Positions 1-5,342 of a stretch of DNA of 5,347 nt are shown one piece after another. Position 1 is the first letter of the stretch; each line of letters starts with the position of its first letter. This stretch comes from Alphaproteobacteria bacterium. GTDB lineage: Bacteria; Pseudomonadota; Alphaproteobacteria; UBA9219. The position numbers and the translations under genes are program-made. The notes below the pieces were generated by a model that did no database searches, was not told the origin of the DNA, and saw only the letters and a program-made list of their open reading frames with translations. The DNA lies in the NCBI GenBank assembly GCA_028716765.1, contig JAQUPC010000130.1:1-5347 (forward strand), read 5' to 3'.

Positions 1-276
1 GGGCGGCGGCGGCGCCGCTTCAAGCTTGGTAAGCCGCGCATCGTAATCGCTTTGCATCCGTTGGAGCGTGTTGTCCATGCGGCGCAGCGTGTATTCCAGC
101 TGCTCGACCTTTCCGGTCAGGGCGCGAAGCTGATCTTCAACGTCGCTGAGGCGCGTTTCGTAATTCGTTCCCGCGCCGGGCAGTGCATAGGGCTGGTCCT
201 GCGCCAGAGACGGCGCCGCGGCGAAAAAAAGGGCGAAGGCTGGAACAAGAAAGGCGCAGCGAAAAACGTTGTTCAT
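1..276 (-). CDS. cpoB: CpoB/YbgF Tol-Pal accessory protein, N-terminal part (runs off window)
   Basis: Periplasmic partner of Tol-Pal that, in E. coli, coordinates outer-membrane constriction with septal peptidoglycan synthesis. The frame translates without stops from the ATG at 276 to the window edge, giving 92 residues. Residues 1-25 form a Sec signal peptide (MNNVFR, then a Phe/Ala/Leu-rich core, cleavage after PSLA and before QDQPY). Residues 43-85 are a coiled coil with an almost perfect a/d series: L43, V46, L50, L53, V57, L60, L64, M67, L71, M74, Y78, L85. This matches the trimerising N-terminal domain of the family. A poly-proline linker begins at residue 89. The TPR domain expected at the C-terminus lies outside the window. 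An in-frame ATG at 291 would add five residues (MNGCA); neither start has a strong Shine-Dalgarno site, and 276 gives the more typical signal peptide. Position after pal is the usual one. The identification rests on coiled coil plus context. Confidence 0.85.
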   Translation of the reverse strand, partial: MNNVFRCAFLVPAFALFFAAAPSLAQDQPYALPGAGTNYETRLSDVEDQLRALTGKVEQLEYTLRRMDNTLQRMQSDYDARLTKLEAAPPPP

Positions 277-355
277 GGCGCATCCATTCATGAAACCGTT
301 GACGGGGCAGACTATACCGGCTTTTCGTCAAAACCGGGGCCGGGAAGGATACCCC

Positions 356-385
356 TATATAACCAGATGATAATCGATCAGGCAA
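356..385 (-). promoter_or_regulatory. Possible promoter for cpoB
   Basis: On the minus strand TTGCCT (385-380) is followed after 18 nt by TATATA (361-356). Each hexamer matches the sigma-70 type consensus at 4 of 6 positions. It lies at the end of the pal terminator and 80 nt upstream of the cpoB ATG, a sensible place for a separate cpoB promoter. A second -10-like TATAGT lies at 316-311, but the only nearby TTGACG (331-326) is just 9 nt away, too close to pair with it. This is prediction by eye only. Confidence 0.3.
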
Positions 386-417
386 AAGAAAAGGCCGTAA
401 CCCTTGGATTACGGCCT
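384..417 (-). terminator. Intrinsic terminator after pal
   Basis: Read on the minus strand, AGGCCGTAA (417-409) pairs perfectly with TTACGGCCT (400-392) across an 8-nt loop. The T-rich tract TTTCTTTT follows (391-384). A 9-bp GC-rich stem plus U-run is the standard Rho-independent form. It would end the pal transcript, and so probably the tolB-pal part of the operon, before cpoB. Confidence 0.85.
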
Positions 418-425
418 GTTCCTTA

Positions 426-443
426 AAGAGCCGACAGGCTCTT
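426..443 (-). terminator. Second hairpin directly after the pal stop codon
   Basis: A perfect 7-bp stem, AAGAGCC (443-437) with GGCTCTT (432-426) around a 4-nt loop, starts 2 nt after the pal stop codon. It lacks a full U-run (followed by TAAGG), so it is a weak terminator alone. It stacks before the strong terminator at 417-384 and may instead protect the 3' end of the pal message. Confidence 0.5.
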
Positions 444-445
444 AA

Positions 446-940
446 TTACTGAGTCACGACCGAAACGGCGCGGCGGTTCTGGGCCCAGGCAGTCTCGTTG
501 CTGCCGAGCACAGCCGGGCGTTCCTTGCCGTAGCTGACCGTCTTGACGCGATCGGCGCCGATGCCGTCGGCCACCAAGTAGTTCTTCGCGGCCATGGCGC
601 GGCGCTCACCCAACGCGAGGTTGTACTCGCGGGTGCCGCGTTCGTCGCAATGACCTTCGACGGTCACTTTGACGTTGGCATACTTCTTCAGCCATGCGGC
701 TTGACGGTCAAGCGTCGCACGGGCTTCCGGCGTCAGGTCCGACTTGTCGAAAGCGAAAAACACGCGGTCGCCAACATTGACCACCAGATCTTCCTGGGTG
801 CCGGGACGGGCTGCGCCCATTCTGCCTGCGCCCATGCCGCCGGCGCCACCAGCGCCTGCCGCATCTTCGGTTCCTGTCGTCGATTCGCAAGCGGCTACCA
901 GAACGAGCGCCGCCATAAGGCACAAAATCTTCTTGAACAT
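446..940 (-). CDS. pal: Peptidoglycan-associated lipoprotein Pal
   Basis: Outer-membrane lipoprotein that binds peptidoglycan and is moved to the division site by Tol. The 164-residue product has a lipoprotein signal peptide (MFKKILCLMAALVLVAAC). The lipobox is V15-A16-A17-C18, so C18 would be lipidated, and E19 at +2 fits outer-membrane sorting. A flexible Gly/Ala/Met-rich linker follows (about 23-48). An OmpA-C-like domain covers about 55-164. Its signature GHCDERGTREYN (97-108) and the following GERRA (111-115) carry the Asp and Arg residues that, in this family, hold the diaminopimelate of peptidoglycan. Length is normal for Pal. The ATG at 940 has a strong ribosome-binding site 5 nt upstream. 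Unlike many Tol operons, pal is set 419 nt from tolB, so it may have its own promoter. A terminator follows. Confidence 0.97.
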   Translation of the reverse strand: MFKKILCLMAALVLVAACESTTGTEDAAGAGGAGGMGAGRMGAARPGTQEDLVVNVGDRVFFAFDKSDLTPEARATLDRQAAWLKKYANVKVTVEGHCDERGTREYNLALGERRAMAAKNYLVADGIGADRVKTVSYGKERPAVLGSNETAWAQNRRAVSVVTQ

Positions 941-945
941 CGTAA

Positions 946-953
946 CCCCCTTC
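946..953 (-). promoter_or_regulatory. Ribosome-binding site of pal
   Basis: The minus strand reads GAAGGGGG at 953-946, 5 nt before the pal ATG. It is the strongest Shine-Dalgarno-like run in the window, consistent with Pal being needed in much larger amounts than the Tol proteins. Confidence 0.75.
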
Positions 954-1052
954 GTGAGCTTTTTGGCGGAATCAGCCGGACCAGTACAAAACGCTGCCCC
1001 CAGCTTTAGCCGAGATGTGATTGCTATTGATTTCCGTTCGAAGTTCCTTTGA

Positions 1053-1068
1053 TTTCAAGGACTTGAAA
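1053..1068. repeat. Short palindrome upstream of pal
   Basis: TTTCAAG and CTTGAAA form a perfect 7-bp inverted repeat around a 2-nt spacer, 113 nt upstream of the pal start. The compact symmetry resembles a protein-binding operator more than an RNA hairpin. No known regulator site was recognised. Confidence 0.35.
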
Positions 1069-1123
1069 AAAACGGCCTCGAACGTCTTGACGGAAAGCCT
1101 TCCGCCTCGCCGGAACGGATATG

Positions 1124-1137
1124 GAACAATTATGTTC
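1124..1137. repeat. GAACA-N4-TGTTC palindrome
   Basis: A perfect 5-bp inverted repeat around 4 nt, about 185 nt upstream of pal. It superficially resembles LexA half-sites, but the spacing fits neither the alphaproteobacterial form (GTTC-N7-GTTC) nor the Gram-positive GAAC-N4-GTTC form. Short enough to be chance. Confidence 0.2.
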
Positions 1138-1227
1138 AATCCATTCAGAAAAGGCCTCTTGCAAACCCGCAGTCAAAATAGACCGCATCCCTTTTTGAAT
1201 CAAGACATCAAACCCTGATTCTATCGA

Positions 1228-1249
1228 GATTCTTTAAGCGAAAAGAATC
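1228..1249. repeat. AT-rich inverted repeat
   Basis: GATTCTTT (1228-1235) and AAAGAATC (1242-1249) pair over 8 bp around a 6-nt loop. The stem is AT-rich and has no T-run on either side. It lies beside the plus-strand hairpin at 1267-1294 and about 110 nt past the tolB stop. It could be part of a 3' structure of the tolB message. Confidence 0.3.
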
Positions 1250-1266
1250 GTTTAAGACTCCGTGAC

Positions 1267-1294
1267 AAGAAGGCAACGGATAGGCCTTCTTTTT
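1267..1294 (+). terminator. Terminator-like hairpin with T-run on the plus strand
   Basis: AAGAAGGC (1267-1274) pairs perfectly with GCCTTCTT (1284-1291) around a 9-nt loop, and the T-run continues to 1294. The stem can extend outward imperfectly (GTGACA at 1262-1267 against TGCCAC at 1294-1299). The T-run makes it a terminator for plus-strand transcripts, yet no plus-strand gene is visible. In the minus direction it lies 66 nt after the tolB stop but is followed by GTCACGG, so it would be a poor tolB terminator. Confidence 0.45.
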
Positions 1295-1359
1295 GCCACA
1301 ATAGATTAGCCTTCACGGTGCTGCGATGTTTTCGGCCCTAACTCGAAACCCCGATTCTC

Positions 1360-2793
1360 TTATGGAATCAATGGCGACCACGCGGGATCGGAAGCGTCCG
1401 TCGATGTTTGCACTTCGCGCTCATTGTAGCCCGTTAAATCGATACTATAGAGGTGCGCCGAGCGCTGCCGCCCGCCCGAGCCCGCCGGCAAATCCTTGAA
1501 ATACATCAGGACGCGCCCGTTCGGAGCCCATGTCGGGCCTTCGACGTGATAGGATTCCGTCAGCAAACGTTCGCCGGAACCATCCGGGCGCATGACGCCG
1601 ATGTAGAACCGGCCGCCGTGTTGCTTGGTGAACGCGATCAAGTCGCCGCGCGGCGACCACACAGGCGTAGCGTAACGGCCGTCGCCGAAACTGATGCGCT
1701 GCACATTGCTGCCGTTCGAACTCATGACGTAGATCTGCTGCGTTCCGCCGCGATCCGATTCGAACACGATGCGCTTCCCGTCAGGCGCGAAACTCGGACC
1801 GGTGTTGATGGAAGGATGATCCGTCAGCTTCTGGGTGCGGCGCGTGCGCAAATCCATCGTGTAGATGTCCGAGTTGCCGTTGTCCGACAAACTGAAAATC
1901 ACCTTGTTGCCGTCCGGCGAAAAGCGCGGCGCGAAGGTCATGTTGGCGAAATCGCCCAGCACTTCCTGCCGCCCCGAATCGATGTTGAACAGGTAAACGC
2001 GCGGCTTGTTGTTGTAATAAGCCATGTAGGTGATTTCCTGCAGCGTCGGCGAAAAGCGCGGCGTCAGAACCAGCGCGCGCCCGTCGCTGAGAAGACGGTT
2101 GTTCTCGCCGTCCTGATCCATGATGGCGAGGCGTTTGACGCGTGCGGTCGCCGGTCCCGATTCGGCCACATAGACGATGCGCGTATCGAAATAGCCGTCT
2201 TCGCCCGTGATGCGCTTGTAGATCGCGTCAGAGATGATGTGCGCCACGCGCCGCCAGTTGTTGGGCACGGAGAAATAGGCAAGCCCCGTCATCTGCGTTT
2301 CGCTGAACACATCCCACAGGCGGAATTCGACCTTCAATCGCCCGTCGGGCTGCGTTTCGATGCGCCCCACGACCAGGCCTTGCGCGTTCAGCACACGCCA
2401 GTCGGCGAAGCGCGGCGCGACAAGGAGCGAATCCCTGTCCTGAATGAAGGAATGGGGATCGACGGTCGAGAACAGGCCGGAGCGGACGAGATCGTTGCCG
2501 ACGACTTTCGCGATGTCGCGCCCGAACTGGGCTTCATTGCCGCCGGAGCCGTAGAAAGCCGGTATCGCTATGGGAATCGGCTCGACCACGCCGCGCGTGA
2601 TGTCAATCCGGACTTCCGCTTTAGCGGAAGTCAGAGGGCAGAAGACAGGTATCAGAATCAGAAGACAGTAGACGGGGATCAGACGGCAGAAAGACAGCGC
2701 TGACGAAAGGCTGCATCTGTTATCTGATACCTGATACCTGCCCTCAGCCTTCTGATTCTGATACCTGTCTTCTGTATTCTGTATTCTGCTCAT
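1360..2793 (-). CDS. tolB: Tol-Pal translocation protein TolB with repeat-derived leader
   Basis: Periplasmic beta-propeller protein that binds Pal and, through its N-terminal tail, TolA. The 477-residue product has an unusually long leader of about 59 residues with predicted cleavage after TSAKA. The mature protein begins EVRIDITRG, which matches the EVRI start of E. coli TolB, the tail that contacts TolA. An N-terminal alpha/beta domain covers about 60-195. Six-bladed-propeller repeats follow, with recurring FSPDG-type motifs at about 247 (FSPT), 291 (FSPDG), 335 (FAPDG), 379 (WSPRG), 422 (WAPNG) and 472 (WSP). The mature length of 418 residues is normal. The start is fixed by the ATGA overlap with tolA and a GAGGG site 7 nt upstream. 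Codons 2 to about 54 come from an inverted-repeat element (2632-2788). The domain part looks intact, and I infer the protein is functional. Confidence 0.96.
   Translation of the reverse strand: MSRIQNTEDRYQNQKAEGRYQVSDNRCSLSSALSFCRLIPVYCLLILIPVFCPLTSAKAEVRIDITRGVVEPIPIAIPAFYGSGGNEAQFGRDIAKVVGNDLVRSGLFSTVDPHSFIQDRDSLLVAPRFADWRVLNAQGLVVGRIETQPDGRLKVEFRLWDVFSETQMTGLAYFSVPNNWRRVAHIISDAIYKRITGEDGYFDTRIVYVAESGPATARVKRLAIMDQDGENNRLLSDGRALVLTPRFSPTLQEITYMAYYNNKPRVYLFNIDSGRQEVLGDFANMTFAPRFSPDGNKVIFSLSDNGNSDIYTMDLRTRRTQKLTDHPSINTGPSFAPDGKRIVFESDRGGTQQIYVMSSNGSNVQRISFGDGRYATPVWSPRGDLIAFTKQHGGRFYIGVMRPDGSGERLLTESYHVEGPTWAPNGRVLMYFKDLPAGSGGRQRSAHLYSIDLTGYNEREVQTSTDASDPAWSPLIP
2611..2632. repeat. Perfect 22-nt palindrome over the TolB signal cleavage site
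   Basis: GACTTCCGCT (2611-2620) and AGCGGAAGTC (2623-2632) are exact inverted repeats around 2 nt. On the coding strand they cover the codons for T-S-A-K-A-E-V, that is, the predicted signal-peptidase site and the first mature residues. It abuts the inner edge of the heptamer-repeat element. Confidence 0.8.
2632..2788. repeat. Inverted-repeat element of about 7-nt CAG-starting units, inserted in frame in tolB
   Basis: On the minus strand from 2788 to 2711 the sequence divides into units of mostly 7 nt, each beginning CAG: CAGAATA twice, then CAGAAGA, CAGGTAT, a 6-nt CAGAAT, CAGAAGG, a variant CTGAGGG, CAGGTAT twice, CAGATAA. The plus strand from 2632 to 2697 has the same kind of units in the opposite orientation (CAGAGGG, CAGAAGA, CAGGTAT, CAGAAT, CAGAAGA, CAGTAGA and so on). 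The arms share a perfect 26-bp inverted match, 2774-2749 against 2639-2664, and remain loosely similar inward. About 13 nt without units lie between them (2698-2710). The element begins at the second codon of tolB and keeps the frame. The composition is more AT-rich than tolB proper. It resembles in concept Rickettsia palindromic elements (in-frame insertion) and cyanobacterial heptamer STRR repeats, but I do not claim identity with either. Confidence 0.85.
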
Positions 2794-3644
2794 AGCATAT
2801 CCCTCGGGTCAAAAGTGAAGGTAATGGTTTTCCACTGCTCGTACTGATCGGGCGGCAGCTCCAACGGGCTGCATTTCGGATTGCGCAAGGCGCGCAGGGC
2901 CGACTCCGCCGCCGCGCGGTAGAAAGGATCGCCTCCAAGGCGGCCGTCGTCCACGACGCGGGCTTCACGCACAGTACGATCCGGATTCATTTCGATCAAG
3001 ACCTCGACGACAAGCTTTTCGGCGTCGCGGGCGCCCGCCGGAATGTTCCAGCATTGTTGGATCTGGCGCCGGAGCGCGTCCTCGTCGCTAATGGTAAGCC
3101 GGTCGGAAAGCGAAGGGCCGAGCCCGCCTTGCCCGCCGTTGACAACGTTCGTTTGCCCGGTTTTGGCGTCGTTCTTCATATCCTCGCTTTTCGCGCCTTG
3201 CGGCTTAAGCTTGGCCACGTTCTTCAGCACGCTGGCCAGTTGATCCTGCTGGGCCTTCTGCGGCACCGGCTTGGGCGGCTCCGGCGGCGCGGGCTTGGTC
3301 ATCGGCTTGGGCAAGAGCGCGGCGTCTTCGGCTTTATCGGCTTTTTGTTCCTGCGGCTTGACCTCCGGCTTGTTTATCGGCTCCGGCGGTTTCATTTCGG
3401 CCTTTTGCGGCGGCTCCGGCTTCGTGGCTTGCGATGCGGCCGGTTTGTTCTCCTCCTCGTTCTTGTTGATGTTGAGGTTCGTGATGGCGCCTATTTCGAC
3501 GATGTCGACCGGAATCGGCCGCGAGAGAGGCGGCAGCGGCTTGAAGAGGCGCGGCAGCCCGAAATACATGAACAGCAGCATCGCGATATGCAAGCATGTC
3601 GAGATAATAATGCTGTTGCGCAGGTTTCCGTCATCCAGGATCAT
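2790..3644 (-). CDS. tolA: TolA, periplasm-spanning inner-membrane protein
   Basis: Links the TolQR motor to TolB and Pal. The 284-residue product is shorter than E. coli TolA (421), as is common in alphaproteobacteria. A short cytoplasmic start ([10 protein letters not shown]) precedes one membrane helix (about 11-30, [20 protein letters not shown]). A Pro/Lys/Glu-rich extended segment covers about 60-130. A second linker, rich in Lys, Gly and Asn, covers 145-175. The C-terminal globular, TonB-C-like domain runs about 180-284 ([19 protein letters not shown] onward). It has two cysteines, C199 and C258, that could form a disulfide. The ATG at 3644 follows tolR by 12 nt and has only a weak ribosome-binding site (GAGACG), so it may depend on coupling. 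Its stop codon overlaps the tolB start (ATGA). A TonB-like protein is the alternative by domain alone, but context settles it. Confidence 0.95.
   Translation of the reverse strand: MILDDGNLRNSIIISTCLHIAMLLFMYFGLPRLFKPLPPLSRPIPVDIVEIGAITNLNINKNEEENKPAASQATKPEPPQKAEMKPPEPINKPEVKPQEQKADKAEDAALLPKPMTKPAPPEPPKPVPQKAQQDQLASVLKNVAKLKPQGAKSEDMKNDAKTGQTNVVNGGQGGLGPSLSDRLTISDEDALRRQIQQCWNIPAGARDAEKLVVEVLIEMNPDRTVREARVVDDGRLGGDPFYRAAAESALRALRNPKCSPLELPPDQYEQWKTITFTFDPRDML
2801..2805 (-). promoter_or_regulatory. Ribosome-binding site of tolB inside the tolA end
   Basis: GAGGG (2805-2801, minus strand) lies 7 nt before the tolB ATG at 2793 and within the last codons of tolA. It decides the start: it sits outside the repeat element, so initiation signals were kept while everything just after the ATG changed. 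Confidence 0.7.
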
Positions 3645-3656
3645 GATCGCAGCGTC

Positions 3657-4133
3657 TCATCGCCGTTTGCGCGGTTTGTCCGGAACCTGTTCGGGACGAG
3701 GCAATTCCGCCACCAGCGCGACCTTGTTGTACCCGGCCGCGTTGATCGTCCCCATAACTTCCATAATGCGACCGTAAGGCACGCCGCGGTCGCCGCGCAC
3801 GAAAATCCGTGCGTCGGGGTTGGAGCCGGTCACGGCCCGCAATTTGGCGACAAGATCTTCGAGCCCCAGCTCGCTTTGCTGAAGATAAACCTGCCCCTTC
3901 ACGTCGATGCTGACGACGAGCGGCTCCTTGTCCTGATTGAGCGAGCGCGCCTGCGCCTTCGGCAAATCGACCGGCACGGCCACGGTCAAGAGCGGCGCGG
4001 TGATCATGAAAACGATCAGCAGCACCAGCATCACGTCGACTAGGGGCGTGACGTTGATGTCGGACACGGGGCGATACCCGCCTCGCCGTCCGCGGCGCGC
4101 ACCGCCGCCTGATCCCATAAGCGCTCCGGCCAT
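3657..4133 (-). CDS. tolR: TolR, inner-membrane motor component
   Basis: ExbD/TolR-family protein that works with TolQ to use the proton-motive force to energise TolA. The product has 158 residues. The cytoplasmic N-terminus is Gly/Arg-rich (residues 1-24). The single membrane helix (about 31-52) lies in the family motif DINVTPLVDVMLVLLIVFM (25-43). D33 matches the conserved membrane aspartate (D23 of E. coli TolR) thought to carry protons. The periplasmic domain follows, with VRGDRGVPYGRIMEVM (112-127) typical of the family, then a basic tail (PDKPRKRR). The start codon shares its A with the tolQ stop (TAATG), and GGAAG lies 7 nt upstream. ExbD is excluded by the tol context. Confidence 0.97.
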   Translation of the reverse strand: MAGALMGSGGGARRGRRGGYRPVSDINVTPLVDVMLVLLIVFMITAPLLTVAVPVDLPKAQARSLNQDKEPLVVSIDVKGQVYLQQSELGLEDLVAKLRAVTGSNPDARIFVRGDRGVPYGRIMEVMGTINAAGYNKVALVAELPRPEQVPDKPRKRR

Positions 4134-4867
4134 TAGCGTTCTTCCATGTTGCGCGACAACGTCGCGATAAAGTCGTTGGCGAAGTTTTCGAGCCGCGCGC
4201 CGTAGCGCCCGATCTCCGTCGAAAATTTGTTATAGGCCGCCGTCGCCGGAATGGCCGCGACAAGGCCGAACGCCGTCGCCAGCAGCGCCTCGGCGATGCC
4301 GGGGGCCACAACCGCAAGACTGGTGTTCTGCGCCGCGGCGATGCCGATAAAGCTGCGCATGATGCCCCACACCGTGCCGAACAGGCCGATGAAAGGCGCT
4401 ACGGAGCTGACCGAGGCCAAAAACGTCATCCACGTTTCGATGAGCGCCATTTCGCGCCCGATCGTCACCTGCAGCACGCGGTCGATACGCGCCAGAACGC
4501 TGGAGCGGCCCTGCGGCGTGGCCAGCAAGCCTTTGTCGGTGGCGCTGTGCCATTCCTTCATGCCGGCGACGAACACCGCCTGCATCGGATCGCCGGGGCG
4601 TTTCATTTTGTTGTAAAGCATCTCAAGCGAGCCGCTCGACCAAAAGCGCTCCTCGAAAAATCCAGCGCGGCTTTTGAGGCGCATGATCTTGGAAATTTTG
4701 TCGAAAATCAGCCCCCACGTGAACACCGAGACCAGCAGCAAGGATATCATGACAACCTTGCCCACCATGTCGGCGTGCCCGAAAAGACTGAAAACGGAAA
4801 GGTCAACCGGCGCGACCGATCCGGCCAGTTTCAATGCATCAACGGCTTGGAGTGCTTGCGGTTCCAT
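4133..4867 (-). CDS. tolQ: TolQ, proton-channel subunit of the Tol motor
   Basis: MotA/TolQ/ExbB-family inner-membrane protein that forms the motor with TolR. From the ATG at 4867 the product has 244 residues. Membrane helices are at about 35-57, 146-175 and 183-211, with a large cytoplasmic segment between the first and second. Family motifs are visible: APFIGLFGTVWGIMRSF (157-173) and PGIAEALLATAFGLVAAIPA (189-208). I prefer ATG 4867 because TGAGAA lies about 7 nt upstream. An in-frame TTG at 4879 would add four residues and overlap the ybgC stop as TTGA, but a purine-rich AAGAAGGG abuts it with no proper spacing. The gap from ybgC is 8 nt. Length and domain order are normal. Confidence 0.96.
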   Translation of the reverse strand: MEPQALQAVDALKLAGSVAPVDLSVFSLFGHADMVGKVVMISLLLVSVFTWGLIFDKISKIMRLKSRAGFFEERFWSSGSLEMLYNKMKRPGDPMQAVFVAGMKEWHSATDKGLLATPQGRSSVLARIDRVLQVTIGREMALIETWMTFLASVSSVAPFIGLFGTVWGIMRSFIGIAAAQNTSLAVVAPGIAEALLATAFGLVAAIPATAAYNKFSTEIGRYGARLENFANDFIATLSRNMEER

Positions 4868-4875
4868 GTTTATTC

Positions 4876-5331
4876 TCAACCCTTCTTTCTTGATGGCAAC
4901 TCGCCACAGAGCGCTTCGCGCAAAGCGGCGGGCAGACGCAGAACTTTTCCGGCAGGGGAAATGGCGACAAGAGTCACCAAAACTGTCGTCAGTGTTTTTC
5001 CTTCATGACGGATGATCTGACGCATGTCCAGTGTAGCCGCGCCACAGTCCGTAACTTCCGAGGTTATTTCCAGCAAATCGTCCAGCTTTGCCGGGGCCAG
5101 ATAGTCGGCGGCGGCGCGCTTGACGGCAAAAATCAGGTTGTGCCCGTCCAGCAGCAGCCGGTGATTCGTGCCCAGCTGCCGCAGCCATTCCGTGCGCGCG
5201 CGCTCAGCGAACCTCAGGTAGTTCGCGTAATAGACCACGCCGCCCGCGTCCGTGTCTTCGTAATAGACACGGCAGCTAAGGCGGTGCGGCTCAGTTGATT
5301 TGGGGTTTGGCTGCAAAGTAACCATTTCCAT
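4876..5331 (-). CDS. ybgC: YbgC, Tol-Pal-associated acyl-CoA thioesterase
   Basis: Cytoplasmic hot-dog-fold thioesterase of the 4-hydroxybenzoyl-CoA thioesterase family; E. coli YbgC acts on acyl-CoA and interacts with acyl carrier protein. The product has 151 residues. The active-site region is YYEDTDAGGVVYYANYLRF (23-41). D28 aligns with the catalytic Asp of the family. Y35 stands where E. coli YbgC has His (VVYHA), a substitution I believe is common in relatives. ERARTEWLR (43-51) is another family hallmark. The N-terminus is about ten residues longer than E. coli YbgC. The ATG at 5331 has AGGA 7 nt upstream; an ATG at 5325 is a less likely alternative. It is the first Tol-Pal gene here; what lies upstream is not in the window. 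Its exact role in Tol function is not settled. Confidence 0.94.
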   Translation of the reverse strand: MEMVTLQPNPKSTEPHRLSCRVYYEDTDAGGVVYYANYLRFAERARTEWLRQLGTNHRLLLDGHNLIFAVKRAAADYLAPAKLDDLLEITSEVTDCGAATLDMRQIIRHEGKTLTTVLVTLVAISPAGKVLRLPAALREALCGELPSRKKG

Positions 5332-5338
5332 AGTCCGT

Positions 5339-5342
5339 TCCT
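5339..5342 (-). promoter_or_regulatory. Ribosome-binding site of ybgC
   Basis: AGGA on the minus strand, 7 nt before the ATG at 5331. It favours this ATG over the in-frame ATG two codons later. Only 16 nt upstream of the gene are present, so any operon promoter is outside the window. Confidence 0.6.

Larger units (their letters stand above)
941..1359. other. Long tolB-pal intergenic region, no credible gene
   Basis: This 419-nt stretch has visibly lower GC than the genes around it and no convincing ORF on either strand. It holds the pal ribosome-binding site (953-946), three short palindromes (1053-1068, 1124-1137, 1228-1249) and a hairpin with a T-run on the plus strand (1267-1294). It presumably contains the pal promoter, but I could not pick out a -35/-10 pair with confidence. 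No tRNA- or rRNA-like sequence was recognised. Confidence 0.6.

Noticed and set aside
1..16. GCG/GGC triplet repeat at the window edge
   Set aside because: It encodes the poly-proline linker after the CpoB coiled coil, which is a normal feature of such proteins.
137..385. Minus-strand ORF of 82 codons overlapping the cpoB start
   Set aside because: It is in a different frame from the clear CpoB signal peptide and coiled coil and would run through the pal-cpoB promoter region.
1124..1137. LexA (SOS) box
   Set aside because: GAACA-N4-TGTTC does not have the half-site orientation or spacing of the alphaproteobacterial GTTC-N7-GTTC box.
1021..1218. A 65-codon plus-strand ORF in the tolB-pal gap, upstream of the plus-strand terminator
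   Set aside because: Tempting because of the terminator, but there is no clear ribosome-binding site, promoter or recognisable protein character, and the length is expected by chance.
1453..2703. Long open frame (416 codons) on the plus strand, opposite tolB
   Set aside because: It is fully antisense to a well-recognised TolB and its product is Arg/His/Ala-rich without any family features. Such shadows are usual in GC-rich genes with strong codon bias.
2632..2788. Reading the repeated units as a CRISPR array
   Set aside because: Units are about 7 nt, contiguous and in two opposing arms, without spacers, and the region is coding.
3054..4043. Long open frame on the plus strand opposite tolA and tolR
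   Set aside because: Low-complexity Arg/Leu-rich product that mirrors the Pro/Lys-rich tolA codons; no domain or start signal.
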